From positions 62,001-126,000 of the forward strand of contig CAZNJE010000005.1 of NCBI GenBank assembly GCA_964573295.1: 64,000 nucleotides of DNA, given 5' to 3'. A program made the position numbers and the translations under genes. Shown in pieces: positions 26,463 to 34,622 of this stretch. The stretch comes from CAYQJL01 sp964573295. Lineage in GTDB: Bacteria > Eisenbacteria > RBG-16-71-46 > CAIMUX01 > WJJG01. The notes under the pieces are model-generated. The model did not search any database, had not been told where the DNA came from, and saw only the letters and a program-made list of their open reading frames with translations. Numbering within the stretch: position 1 is the stretch's first letter; each line of letters starts with the position of its first letter.

Positions 26463-27352
26463 TCGGTGACCGTCCGGTACAGCGCCCTGATCTGCCCCCA
26501 GGACGTTTCCTGGGTCGGCACGTAGATGTCACAGGGGTTGGGATCACACTGCATGTCGAACCCGAACCACAGCCCGCCCAGCGACTGGCAGTCGGCTTCC
26601 TCGACGATCGAGCAGTTGAAACCCACGCAACACACCCGCTCGAGTGGACCGAGGTTGATCGTGGGATTCATGCCGGTCAGATTGAAGCCCCAGCCCGGAT
26701 AGGGCCGTAGGGCCTCGACCGGATCGTCGCTTCCGTTGGGATAGAAATAGACCTTGCCGTGCTGGGGGTACGGCCCCAACCATGCGCGTCCGTTGCCGGC
26801 GTTGGTGCGGGCCGCCATCCAGACGAGCGGGACGACATGGCTCGTCCTGGGTGGATCGAACTCGAGCCGGATGCCGGTGATGTTGCCCGGCCAGTTCACA
26901 TGCGGGTAGGCGTAGCGGGCGTCGTGGCCCCAGTCGAAGAGCTCCATCTGGCCTTCGAGGAAGAGCGTCCCGAACTCCACGATGTGCAGATCGACGCAGG
27001 TGGTGTCGGGGAAAACCGCGCAGACCCAGAATACGCCGGTCTCGCCGAAGAACGCGGGATTCTCGCTCTGCAGGGTCGGGACCAGCTCGTCGCCGTAGTG
27101 GCAGTCCTTGACCAGTCGGTAGTAACCGCAACTGTCCGGCGAGATGCTGGGGCAGCCCGCGGGGAACTGCTCCATGTAGTAGCTGGGATCGGGATACGAA
27201 GGATCGTACACGATCGATGGATCCGAGTGGACCATGAGATAGCCGCCCTCGTTGACCCCCATATCAGCAAGCGCCGAGAAGGCAATTGGAGAGAGCGCCA
27301 CGACTATCGCGAGACACACGGCCACCCGATGCGTGAGGGGTGACGTGAACAT
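26459..27352 (-). CDS. Secreted Cys-rich protein with C-terminal Trp-Gly motif
   Basis: 297-residue exported protein. The signal peptide is about 1-27 (RVAVCLAIVVALSPIAFSAL). The mature part is rich in Tyr, Pro and Asp, with scattered cysteines. Near the C terminus is a compact cysteine module (VCCVGFNCSIVEEADCQSLG, then GG-W and CDPNPC) and finally PTQETSWGQIRALYR plus four residues. The same PT-x-SWG-x-[IV]-[KR]-[AG]-L-[YF]-R ending occurs in the unrelated protein at 54264-54959. ATG at 27352 is fixed by GGAGG nine bases upstream. No enzyme motif is seen. Confidence 0.7.
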   Translation of the reverse strand: MFTSPLTHRVAVCLAIVVALSPIAFSALADMGVNEGGYLMVHSDPSIVYDPSYPDPSYYMEQFPAGCPSISPDSCGYYRLVKDCHYGDELVPTLQSENPAFFGETGVFWVCAVFPDTTCVDLHIVEFGTLFLEGQMELFDWGHDARYAYPHVNWPGNITGIRLEFDPPRTSHVVPLVWMAARTNAGNGRAWLGPYPQHGKVYFYPNGSDDPVEALRPYPGWGFNLTGMNPTINLGPLERVCCVGFNCSIVEEADCQSLGGLWFGFDMQCDPNPCDIYVPTQETSWGQIRALYRTVTE

Positions 27353-27629
27353 CGTAAAACCTCCGATGTCCGGCAGCGATAGCGGTGATGCAAAGCCCTG
27401 TGCACAACCGACCGAAGGCGCCGCTTGTGGTTTGCGTGTGGGCGAGCCTGGGCCACGACGAAGTGCTGCCGGCATTCTCATCGGCGCGGCCAAAGCTTTG
27501 GCTCGTATACTCTAGCAAGTTCATTCTAACGCAACATCTAGGCTGGAGCAACAGAGGAGCAACAGAGGCGCAACCGAGGGGGCATTCGGGAAGGTGATCG
27601 GTTCATCGATCCACTGGACTCCTTTTCCC

Positions 27630-27704
27630 TTGGACCATCTTCCCTGGGACTATCTTTCCTCAGACCATCATTGCTCAGACCATCTTGCCTCAGACTCTCT
27701 TCCC
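27630..27704. repeat. 5 x 15-bp tandem repeat
   Basis: Five degenerate copies of TCAGACCATCTTGCC-like units in a noncoding stretch upstream of the DUF3857 pair. Confidence 0.85.
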
Positions 27705-27795
27705 TTGCCGCATACCCTTCTCTATTCCTTTCCATTCGAAGATGTTATCCCCTGTTCCCGGTCTTGGACCAGCTCTGTGCCCTGCCTTTCGAGAG

Positions 27796-27857
27796 CTGCC
27801 GACAAGCCTGCCGACAAGCCTGCCGGCAAGCCGCCCGGGAATCTGCCCGGCAAGCCT
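27796..27857. repeat. About 5 x 12-bp tandem repeat
   Basis: Copies of CTGCCGACAAGC, becoming GC-richer toward the right, end about 120 bp before the first DUF3857 start. Confidence 0.85.
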
Positions 27858-27980
27858 GTCATGTTGTAGGTGATTGCGTCTGACGGTACCCTCCGGCCCG
27901 ATGATCGGATCGGGTGCGAACGGCGCAATGGGGGCACCGATGCCCCCCGGGGTCCGCGAAACGGGAGGAAATCGATACCG

Positions 27981-30020
27981 ATGGGCGCCAGAGAACACCA
28001 AGCGCGAACCCCCGGTCCGCGCCTGCCCTTCTTTCTGTCGATCCTCGTCTTCACCTTGGTTGCATCTACGGCCGGTCCCGGCGACGCGCAAGAGATCATG
28101 GCCCGAGGCCAAACGCCGGCGGCGCTACGCGAACTCACCGGCCGTGAGATGCCCCCCGAATGGCGCGATGCCTCGGTCGTGACCCTCTTCGACAGCACGC
28201 GGGTGCGGGTGGAACCCACGGGTCTGACGCACCGCCACCACCACCGGTTGGTCAAGGTGATCGACGAGACCGGAGCCCGGGATCTCTCCGCGCTGAGGTT
28301 CGACTACGATCCGGCCTCGAACCTCATCGAGGTGCGTCGGGTTCGCGTGCACCGGGCAGACGGGCGCTACGAGGACCTCGATCCGGCCGGCGCCGTCGAT
28401 GCCTACGCACCTGCCCATTCGATCTACTGGGGCGCCCGGATGAAGGTCATGGGGTTGCCACGCCTGCGCCCCGGCGACCTGGTCGAGACGGTGACCTACA
28501 AGAAGGGCTTTCTGATCGCGTACCTGCTCGCGTTCGAACGAGCCGAGGACCGGGACGAAGACGAGCGCTACATCCCGCCAATGCGAGGCCACTTCTACGA
28601 CTCGGTGCTCTTCGGCGAGAGCCGCCCTTTCCGCATCAAACACTACGCGGTGGAGCTGCCACGCGATAAGCCGCTCCAGTACGCGGTGTACAACGAGGAA
28701 GTCTTCGCGGCGCAGGCCTTCACCGACAGCTCGCTGACCTATCGCTGGTGGGCGCAGGATCGGGACGCGGTCGCCGTCGAGCCCCGGCAGGCCAGCCGGA
28801 GCGATTTCGTAGCCAAAGTGGTCATGGCCACCGTACCCGATTGGCCCGCCAAGTCGCGCTGGTTCTTCGAGGTCAACGACCCGGTCTTCGCCTGGAACGA
28901 ACCGATCCAGGCAAAGGTCGACGAGCTGATCCGCGGGCTGGACAGCGACGAGGAGCGTTTCGCGGCCCTGACACACTGGGTGGCCGACAACATCCGGTAC
29001 TCGGGGCTCAGCATGGGCGAGGGCGAAGGCTACACGATCCATCCGAGCCGGATGACCTGGGAGGACCGCTGCGGGGTCTGCAAGGACATCGCCGGAATGC
29101 TCGTGACCTTCCTGCGGGCGGCCGGCTACACCAGCTATCCGGCGATGACGATGGCCGGCGCGCGGGTCGAACGGGTGCCCGCCGACCAATTCAATCATTG
29201 CGTGGTGGCGGTCGAGCAGGAGGACGGCAGTTACGTGATGCTGGATCCTACCTGGGTTGCGCACTCCCGCGACCTCTGGTCGAAGGCCGAGGGGGAGCAG
29301 CACTACGTGATCGGGTCGCCGGAGGGTGAGGACCTGTGCGCCATTCGCAGCTTCACGGCCGAGGAAAGTCCCCTGGAGATACGCCTCGATACCCGTGTGG
29401 CGGAGAGCGGCGACCTGAGTGGATCGGTGAGTTTCGAGGCCCGGGGTTATCTCGATGGACGGCTGCGCGGGCAGTTCTTGTTCCGGCCCGCCGCGGAGTG
29501 GGACGCCCGTCTCGCGGCGCTGCTCGCGCCGATCGGCCCGGGGCTGACGGTCACGAAGAGCCGCTACGGCGATGTCGGTGACTACGGCGAACCGATGCGC
29601 TGTGAGGCCGAGTTTCGCGTTCCCGGCTATGCGGCGGTGACCGACTCCACGATCGATTTGGGTCTGCCGGCGCTGCGGCTGCTCGCCGGCAGTGGGGCCT
29701 TCGTGCGCCTTCTCGGAGTGGAGGCCGAGGAGGATCGCCGCCATCCGGCCAACTTCTGGGCGCCGTCGCAGGTCTCGATCGAAGCGAAGCTCGAGCTGCC
29801 CGAGCGCTACGTGTTCGCGAAGATGCCGCCGGGTTGTGATCTCGCCTTCGCGGCGGCGGAGTTCGAGTGCGACGGCCAGGTCTCGGGGCGGACGCTCGAG
29901 TGGACGTCACGCCTCGCGCTGACCAAGCGAACGGTCTTGCCCGCCGAATGGGCAGGCGTGGCCGCCGTGGCGGACACGGTCGATGTGCTGGCCGGTCGAA
30001 GATGGTCGGGCAAGCGCTAG
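27981..30020 (+). CDS. DUF3857/transglutaminase-like exported protein, active-site residues present
   Basis: 679 residues. Signal peptide about 12-38 (LPFFLSILVFTLVASTAGPG). A DUF3857 beta domain (about 70-270) precedes a transglutaminase-like core in which DRCGVCKDIAGMLVTFLRAA supplies the catalytic Cys, QFNHCVVAV the His and VMLDPTWVAH the Asp; a DUF3858-like beta domain ends the protein. The predicted activity is a papain-like peptidase or amide transfer in the periplasm. Substrate unknown. ATG at 27981 has GGGAGG 12 bases upstream. It is followed 14 bp later by a paralogue lacking the active site. Confidence 0.87.
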   Translation: MGAREHQARTPGPRLPFFLSILVFTLVASTAGPGDAQEIMARGQTPAALRELTGREMPPEWRDASVVTLFDSTRVRVEPTGLTHRHHHRLVKVIDETGARDLSALRFDYDPASNLIEVRRVRVHRADGRYEDLDPAGAVDAYAPAHSIYWGARMKVMGLPRLRPGDLVETVTYKKGFLIAYLLAFERAEDRDEDERYIPPMRGHFYDSVLFGESRPFRIKHYAVELPRDKPLQYAVYNEEVFAAQAFTDSSLTYRWWAQDRDAVAVEPRQASRSDFVAKVVMATVPDWPAKSRWFFEVNDPVFAWNEPIQAKVDELIRGLDSDEERFAALTHWVADNIRYSGLSMGEGEGYTIHPSRMTWEDRCGVCKDIAGMLVTFLRAAGYTSYPAMTMAGARVERVPADQFNHCVVAVEQEDGSYVMLDPTWVAHSRDLWSKAEGEQHYVIGSPEGEDLCAIRSFTAEESPLEIRLDTRVAESGDLSGSVSFEARGYLDGRLRGQFLFRPAAEWDARLAALLAPIGPGLTVTKSRYGDVGDYGEPMRCEAEFRVPGYAAVTDSTIDLGLPALRLLAGSGAFVRLLGVEAEEDRRHPANFWAPSQVSIEAKLELPERYVFAKMPPGCDLAFAAAEFECDGQVSGRTLEWTSRLALTKRTVLPAEWAGVAAVADTVDVLAGRRWSGKR

Positions 30021-30034
30021 GGAGGCAGACGCGC

Positions 30035-32116
30035 ATGCGATTCGGTGCATGGCCGGCAACGGCGAAGTGGATCGGGCGAACGCTATGGTTGGGCTCGGTG
30101 GTCCTACTGGTCACGGGCGCGGCGGGGGCCTCGTGGGCCGACAGCGTCGAGGGCGTTGGGGGCGCCGAGAGTGTCGGGAGCGCCGGGAGCGCCGAAAGTG
30201 TCGGGAGCGTCGAGAGCGTCGTGCCGCCGCTGCTCAGCGAGCAGGAGGTGCGGGAGCTGGTGGCTCAGCCGATCGGGGTGACCTCCGATGAAGCCGGCGC
30301 GGTGTATCTGTACTGGGGTGAGCGCATCCTGGTGCAGCCCGACGGCACCTGCGCTCGGCGCGAGCACCGCGTCGTCCGGCTGCTGGGGCGGGGCGCGATC
30401 GGCGAGATGGGCGATCCGCGCATTCGGTTCGACGAGCACGATCAGGAGCTGATCGTGCATCGTTGCCGGACCTACACGCCCGGGGGAGAGGTGCTCGATG
30501 CGCCGCCGCGGGCGATCAACCCGGTCACGCCCGGGGCGGCCGCGCACTGCCCGGGTTCGATCCGTTACCAAGACATGGTGGTGACGCACATGGGTCTTGA
30601 ACCCGGCTGCGTGATCGAACTCGACGTCGAGATCCGTGATCTGCGGGCGTCGATGAGGTGGCTCGAGGGTAGCACCCGCATCCACGAGGCCTATCCGGTC
30701 GAGCGCCGCGAGCTGGTGGTGGAGACGCCCAGCCATCTCCCGCTCACCTACAGCTCGCTGGGCACGATCCCCGCGCCGAAGGCGCACGAAAGCGAAGGGC
30801 GCAGGCAGTACCGCTGGATATTTGCTACCCTTGCCGCCGTGCATGAGACCGATGACGGTTGCGGGGGCTGGCGCACGCGCAAGGCGCTCTTCTACAGCAC
30901 CTGTCCCAGCTGGGACTACCTGGCGCGATCGGTGCGCGAGCGCTTCGCCGACGCGGTGCGGGTGGATTCCCTGATGGCGCTGCGCCTGGCTGCCGAGGAG
31001 TTCGAGGCCCTCCCCGTGCGCGAACGGGCCGCCGCGGTGCTGGCGCTCTCGGGCACCGAGATCCGGGCTACCGGGCTCTCGCCCTCGCCGCTGCCCGAAC
31101 TGCAACCGGCACCGCAGACCTTCGCGTCCCGGTGCGGCTCGGATTGGGATCGCGCCGTCTTGGCCATGAGCCTGCTTGCCGCGGTCGGGGTGGACACCGA
31201 GCCCGTTCTCGTGGGTCATCCGTGGGGAGCCTCTTCGCGCGTGCCGATGGTCGGGGCGTTTGACGAGGTCTGGCTTCGGGCCACCGGCGCCCCCGGGCCC
31301 CTGTGGCTGGATCCGATTCGAGAGGAGGCCCGGGTGGATCCGCCCGCGGGACGGGATGTGCTGGGTCTTACGCCGGCCGGGACTCACTGGTTCACCCGCG
31401 AGTCCCGGCCGGCCCGGTCACGACTCGACGTCGATCTCGAGGTTCACGTCGGCGGCGCCGTCTCGGGAACCGCTGTCCTGCGTCTCGCCGGACACATCTT
31501 CGATCCCGATCCCTGGCGGGACGTGAAGGCGATGGCCGACCGCATGGTCGCCGCGCTCCTGCCCCGGGGCCGATCGGCCGGGTATGAGCTGCTCTGGCAC
31601 ACGGCCGATAGCTGCGGCCTGCGCGTTCAGGTCGAGGCCGATGCCTTGGGCGACTGGCATGGGGATCGGGGCTACCTGCCGCTGACGGCCGGACCGGTCG
31701 AAGTGGCGGCGATCGTATCTCCGGAGGCGCTACGCCGGGTGGACCGCGCGACGCCGCTCTTCCTTTCGGGAACCGCGGTGGAGCGGGTCGTATGGTCGGT
31801 GCGGCTGCCGGCATCGATCCATCCGGTGTATGTCCCGGCGCCCGCGGCAGAGGACCACGATGCCGGGCGCTTCATCTGCACGACCACCGTCACCGATCGT
31901 CCGAAGGGGGACTGGGGCGCGAAGCAAGACGGGGGCGTGGCGACGGATGAAGCGCGAGGAAAACGCGTGGTGGTCGAATGGACGCTGGCGCTACCGATGA
32001 GCCGGGTTCCACCGGCGCGCATCGAGGAGCTGCGAGCGGTCATCGGTCGCTACCGGTCCGAGAACCAGCGCCTTCTCATTCTGGGTTCTGCGGAAGAGTC
32101 ACGGGAGCCGCTCTAG
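30035..32116 (+). CDS. DUF3857/transglutaminase-like exported protein, degenerate active site
   Basis: 693 residues. Signal peptide about 12-36 (LWLGSVVLLVTGAAGASWAD), then a Glu/Ser/Val/Gly repeat made of 9-bp units (about residues 37-60). The DUF3857 domain (about 75-290) is well preserved (LEPGCVIELDVEIRD). In the transglutaminase core the Cys-Lys-Asp site becomes SDWD in RCGSDWDRAVLAMSLL and the His position is AFDEVW; only the Asp in LWLDPIREE is kept. It is therefore probably not an enzyme. GGAGG nine bases before the ATG sets the start. It may act as a partner or regulator of the active paralogue. Confidence 0.82.
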   Translation: MRFGAWPATAKWIGRTLWLGSVVLLVTGAAGASWADSVEGVGGAESVGSAGSAESVGSVESVVPPLLSEQEVRELVAQPIGVTSDEAGAVYLYWGERILVQPDGTCARREHRVVRLLGRGAIGEMGDPRIRFDEHDQELIVHRCRTYTPGGEVLDAPPRAINPVTPGAAAHCPGSIRYQDMVVTHMGLEPGCVIELDVEIRDLRASMRWLEGSTRIHEAYPVERRELVVETPSHLPLTYSSLGTIPAPKAHESEGRRQYRWIFATLAAVHETDDGCGGWRTRKALFYSTCPSWDYLARSVRERFADAVRVDSLMALRLAAEEFEALPVRERAAAVLALSGTEIRATGLSPSPLPELQPAPQTFASRCGSDWDRAVLAMSLLAAVGVDTEPVLVGHPWGASSRVPMVGAFDEVWLRATGAPGPLWLDPIREEARVDPPAGRDVLGLTPAGTHWFTRESRPARSRLDVDLEVHVGGAVSGTAVLRLAGHIFDPDPWRDVKAMADRMVAALLPRGRSAGYELLWHTADSCGLRVQVEADALGDWHGDRGYLPLTAGPVEVAAIVSPEALRRVDRATPLFLSGTAVERVVWSVRLPASIHPVYVPAPAAEDHDAGRFICTTTVTDRPKGDWGAKQDGGVATDEARGKRVVVEWTLALPMSRVPPARIEELRAVIGRYRSENQRLLILGSAEESREPL

Positions 32117-34047
32117 AAGGCATCGCCGATGGTGACCCATGGGTTCGGGTCCGCGTCGCCGTCGTCGAGAGACTTGGCCACCATGACGCGGATCGCACCG
32201 CCGAGCTCCAATCCGAGACCGATCGACGAGCGAAACGCGCCATCATCGAAGAGCCCCTCGTCGTGGCCGGCCGTCTTGCCCACATCGCAGAAGAGATAGG
32301 GCCGGAAGACCGCCGTCAGCATGTCCGGCACGTACTCCAGATTGCCGAGGATCATCTGTTCGCCCATCAGGCTCTTTTCATCCAGGCTCCGGATCGTGCG
32401 TGAACCTCCCAGGTAGAACTTGCGGAACAGGGGCAGATTCCCCCCGCTGCCGCCGTAGCGAACACGCAGGTCGAGGTAGCCGATCCGGGCCAGCGGTTGC
32501 CGCCTCCGCAGATCGGCGACATAGCGTTCGTAATCGAGGTCGCCCTCGAGATCTCCACCGGCCGTCTGGTACTCGGCGAGCAGATACAGCCACTCGCGCG
32601 ACTCGTGGCGCGGGCCGCGCCAGCCGCCGGCGAGGCTGCTGCGCCAGTCGCCGCGCAGGGCACCGCGCGCGGCGCCGGGTAGGCGGCCCCGCCAGTCGAA
32701 CTCGTACCAAATTCTGAGTTCGCCCAGCTTGGCCTCGAACGCCGCCATCCCCGCCGCCAGACTCTCCTGCGGCACGGAGGAGAAGTTGGGCCGGAACTGC
32801 TTGTGGGCGTCGAAGAGGTGCCACAGGTTGGGGTAGTGATCCAGGAAGGTCAGTTCGGTGTATCGGTAGCTGGCGCCGACGATGTGATCGCGCAGCGGAC
32901 TCAGGGTCAGGAATGCCGCTCCACCCTTCTCGAGATAGTAGTCGCCGTAGTCCTCCGCGGCCAACAGCGCCAGGATCGAGGTCTCCGCACGTGGGGCAAA
33001 CCAGTCGTCGTCGGTGGCCAGTTTGCGGAAGAAGCGCCCCCCGAAGGTTACCGGTAGCGCCTCGAAGAACCGCTGGCGCAGGCCCAGATCGAAATCCCAG
33101 CGTTTGCGCAAGAGAGCGCGACCGGCCCACATGTGAAAGGTGGGCAATACGGAGTCGGCACTGGCGATCGTCAGCTGCAGCCCCAGCCAGCCGCCATCGA
33201 CCCGGTTGTAGTAGCCCTTCAGGTCCAGGAGATCCGCCCGGTTCCAGTCGAGATCGTACCTTGCCCGCGGGTTGCGGTGGCGCGCCTGGTGGGTGCTGAG
33301 GACGTCTCCGCGGATGCGGGCAATCCGGTCGATCGAGGCCCGGCCGGCGATCGCCGCCACCGACCCGTGAACTCGCCCCGTCGACGAGACCTGCGCGTCG
33401 CCACCGATGACAATGACGTTGCGGCGCACCTCGCCGTCGACGTGGATATTCCCTCCCAAGCAGATCACGTCCCCGAGAACGAGGTCCTTTGCCTCGACAC
33501 GAAGGTCGCCGCCTACCTCGATCCAGGTGCGTCGAGTCCGCCGGTCCGGTGCATTGGAGCGCGCGCGGTTGACCAGCCGGATTCTGATGCGGTCTCCGTG
33601 TTCAGAGACCGTCTCGACGCTCAGCTCTCCCAAGACGAAGCGCTCGCCCGCGAACTCCAGACGGTCGGCACGAAAGCAGAGCTGGCCGGCTTGATCTTCC
33701 TGATCGCCTTCGGTCAGGAAGATGAGTTCACCCTCGCCGCCGCGGATGGCATCGAGATCGAATCGCGCCTCGCGGATGCCCTCGGCCGTCTCGATCCTCA
33801 GAAGCCCCCTATCGTCTCCCGCCTCGATCACGATGGCGCCGGCCTCGTTCCAGGCAGCCGGCAGGGCGCCTGCTGGGGGCACGCCGGCGGCCATGAGGCC
33901 TGCCGCCAGCAAGGTGGCTATCCTCAGGCTTGTCGCCAGCCGGGCCGCTGCTCTCGGGGCGGCTGTTCTACGGGTGGTTGCTCTCCGGGCGTCTGCTCTC
34001 CGGACCGCTGCTCGTGGGGCCGTCGGCCTGCTCGATAGGATCGTCAA
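32113..34047 (-). CDS. Bactofilin-like beta-helix fused to an Omp85-type barrel
   Basis: 644 residues. A TTG start follows AGGGGTAAGG. The N terminus is a run of Arg/Ala/Thr repeats before the signal hydrophobic core (LRIATLLAAGLMAAGVPPAG). Residues about 175-260 form short beta-helix rungs of the bactofilin/polymer-forming type (GDVICLGGNIHVDGEVRRNV, VIVIGGDAQVSSTGRVHGSV). Residues about 290-644 are aromatic-rich beta strands ending in FYLGGSRTIRSLDEKSLMGE and LGNLEYVP, the Omp85/surface-antigen barrel signature. No POTRA domain is seen. The stop overlaps that of the convergent DUF3857 gene at CTAG. Likely outer-membrane location; cargo unknown. Confidence 0.72.
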   Translation of the reverse strand: MTILSSRPTAPRAAVRRADARRATTRRTAAPRAAARLATSLRIATLLAAGLMAAGVPPAGALPAAWNEAGAIVIEAGDDRGLLRIETAEGIREARFDLDAIRGGEGELIFLTEGDQEDQAGQLCFRADRLEFAGERFVLGELSVETVSEHGDRIRIRLVNRARSNAPDRRTRRTWIEVGGDLRVEAKDLVLGDVICLGGNIHVDGEVRRNVIVIGGDAQVSSTGRVHGSVAAIAGRASIDRIARIRGDVLSTHQARHRNPRARYDLDWNRADLLDLKGYYNRVDGGWLGLQLTIASADSVLPTFHMWAGRALLRKRWDFDLGLRQRFFEALPVTFGGRFFRKLATDDDWFAPRAETSILALLAAEDYGDYYLEKGGAAFLTLSPLRDHIVGASYRYTELTFLDHYPNLWHLFDAHKQFRPNFSSVPQESLAAGMAAFEAKLGELRIWYEFDWRGRLPGAARGALRGDWRSSLAGGWRGPRHESREWLYLLAEYQTAGGDLEGDLDYERYVADLRRRQPLARIGYLDLRVRYGGSGGNLPLFRKFYLGGSRTIRSLDEKSLMGEQMILGNLEYVPDMLTAVFRPYLFCDVGKTAGHDEGLFDDGAFRSSIGLGLELGGAIRVMVAKSLDDGDADPNPWVTIGDAF

Positions 34048-34184
34048 CCTTACCCCTTCCTCTGCCTGGCCGGGCCCCCCACCGCCACGGGCTGCTCGTT
34101 ACGGCCCACGCGAGGATCGCCCCGCCGTGCCACACATAATGGAGAAAAACCTATACTGGGAGCTGATTGCCAGGAGGGGAGGCT

Positions 34185-34258
34185 TGGCGGCGCAGGGACT
34201 CGAACCCCGGACACGCGGATTATGATTCCGCTGCTCTAACCAACTGAGCTACGCCGCC
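34185..34258 (-). tRNA. tRNA-Met (CAT anticodon)
   Basis: A 74-nt cloverleaf on the minus strand. Acceptor GGCGGCG pairs with CGCCGCC; D arm GCTC-AGTTGGTTA-GAGC; anticodon arm GCGGA-ATCATAA-TCCGC with CAT; T arm CCGGG-GTTCGAG-TCCCTG. The CCA end is not encoded. Overall sequence resembles elongator tRNA-Met more than the lysidine-modified isoleucine tRNA, though CAT alone cannot exclude the latter. Confidence 0.93.
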
Positions 34259-34269
34259 GGTAGCAGAGG

Positions 34270-34299
34270 AATGTAGCGAAACCTCACCCGCCGGGGCAA
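34270..34299 (-). promoter_or_regulatory. Possible tRNA-Met promoter
   Basis: Minus strand: TTGCCC (34299-34294), 18-bp spacer, TACATT (34275-34270), 12 bp before the tRNA 5' end. This is the expected distance for a stable-RNA promoter, although the -35 box is a moderate match. Confidence 0.4.
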
Positions 34300-34487
34300 C
34301 TCCAATTTTGGAGGCCGCCGCTGCCGACGCCACCGCCGATGCCACCGACCTCGTCGCTGATACGCCCCCGCTGTCGCCAAGGCGGGGCCGGTGCCCGCCC
34401 AGGGGGGCACTCAGTGGCCCACCCAGGGGCCCGTCCAGGGGCCCGCCCCCGGAGTCGGGCGGGGTATAGTGGGGGTAGGGCGTCAGC

Positions 34488-34517
34488 TTGACATGGGTTC
34501 GGCCTGGCAGATATAGT
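34488..34517 (+). promoter_or_regulatory. Sigma70-type promoter for the outer-membrane protein gene
   Basis: TTGACA (34488-34493), 18-bp spacer, TATAGT (34512-34517): 6 of 6 and 5 of 6 consensus. Transcription would start near 34524, about 100 nt before the ATG at 34623. It is the best promoter match I find in the window. Confidence 0.65.
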
Positions 34518-34622
34518 GCAGCAATTGAGTATCTAGACGGAGGTTCCGGCGCAGGCGTACTCGTGGATTGCACGCGTGGGAGGCCTCCCGATGCCGGCGA
34601 GCCGAGAAGAAGAGGTCACGGA

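Larger units (their letters stand above)
27353..27980. other. 628-bp divergent intergenic region with repeats
   Basis: It lies between the secreted-protein gene (minus) and the first DUF3857 gene (plus). It has a 15-bp repeat at 27630-27704 and a 12-bp repeat at 27796-27857. A short minus-strand open frame covers 27538-27735, but its sequence is the repeat and I do not call it. The A/T-rich stretch around 27490-27540 is the likeliest place for divergent promoters. Confidence 0.55.
34259..34622. other. 364-bp gap between tRNA-Met and the barrel gene
   Basis: It holds two divergent promoters (listed) and, at about 34390-34460, a set of interleaved GGGGCCC-type inverted segments that could form a GC-rich cruciform or transcript hairpin on either strand. 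No gene is seen. Confidence 0.5.

Noticed and set aside
28125..29744. A 539-codon minus-strand open frame
   Set aside because: It is antisense to the first DUF3857 gene, which has a signal peptide, catalytic triad and ribosome-binding site.
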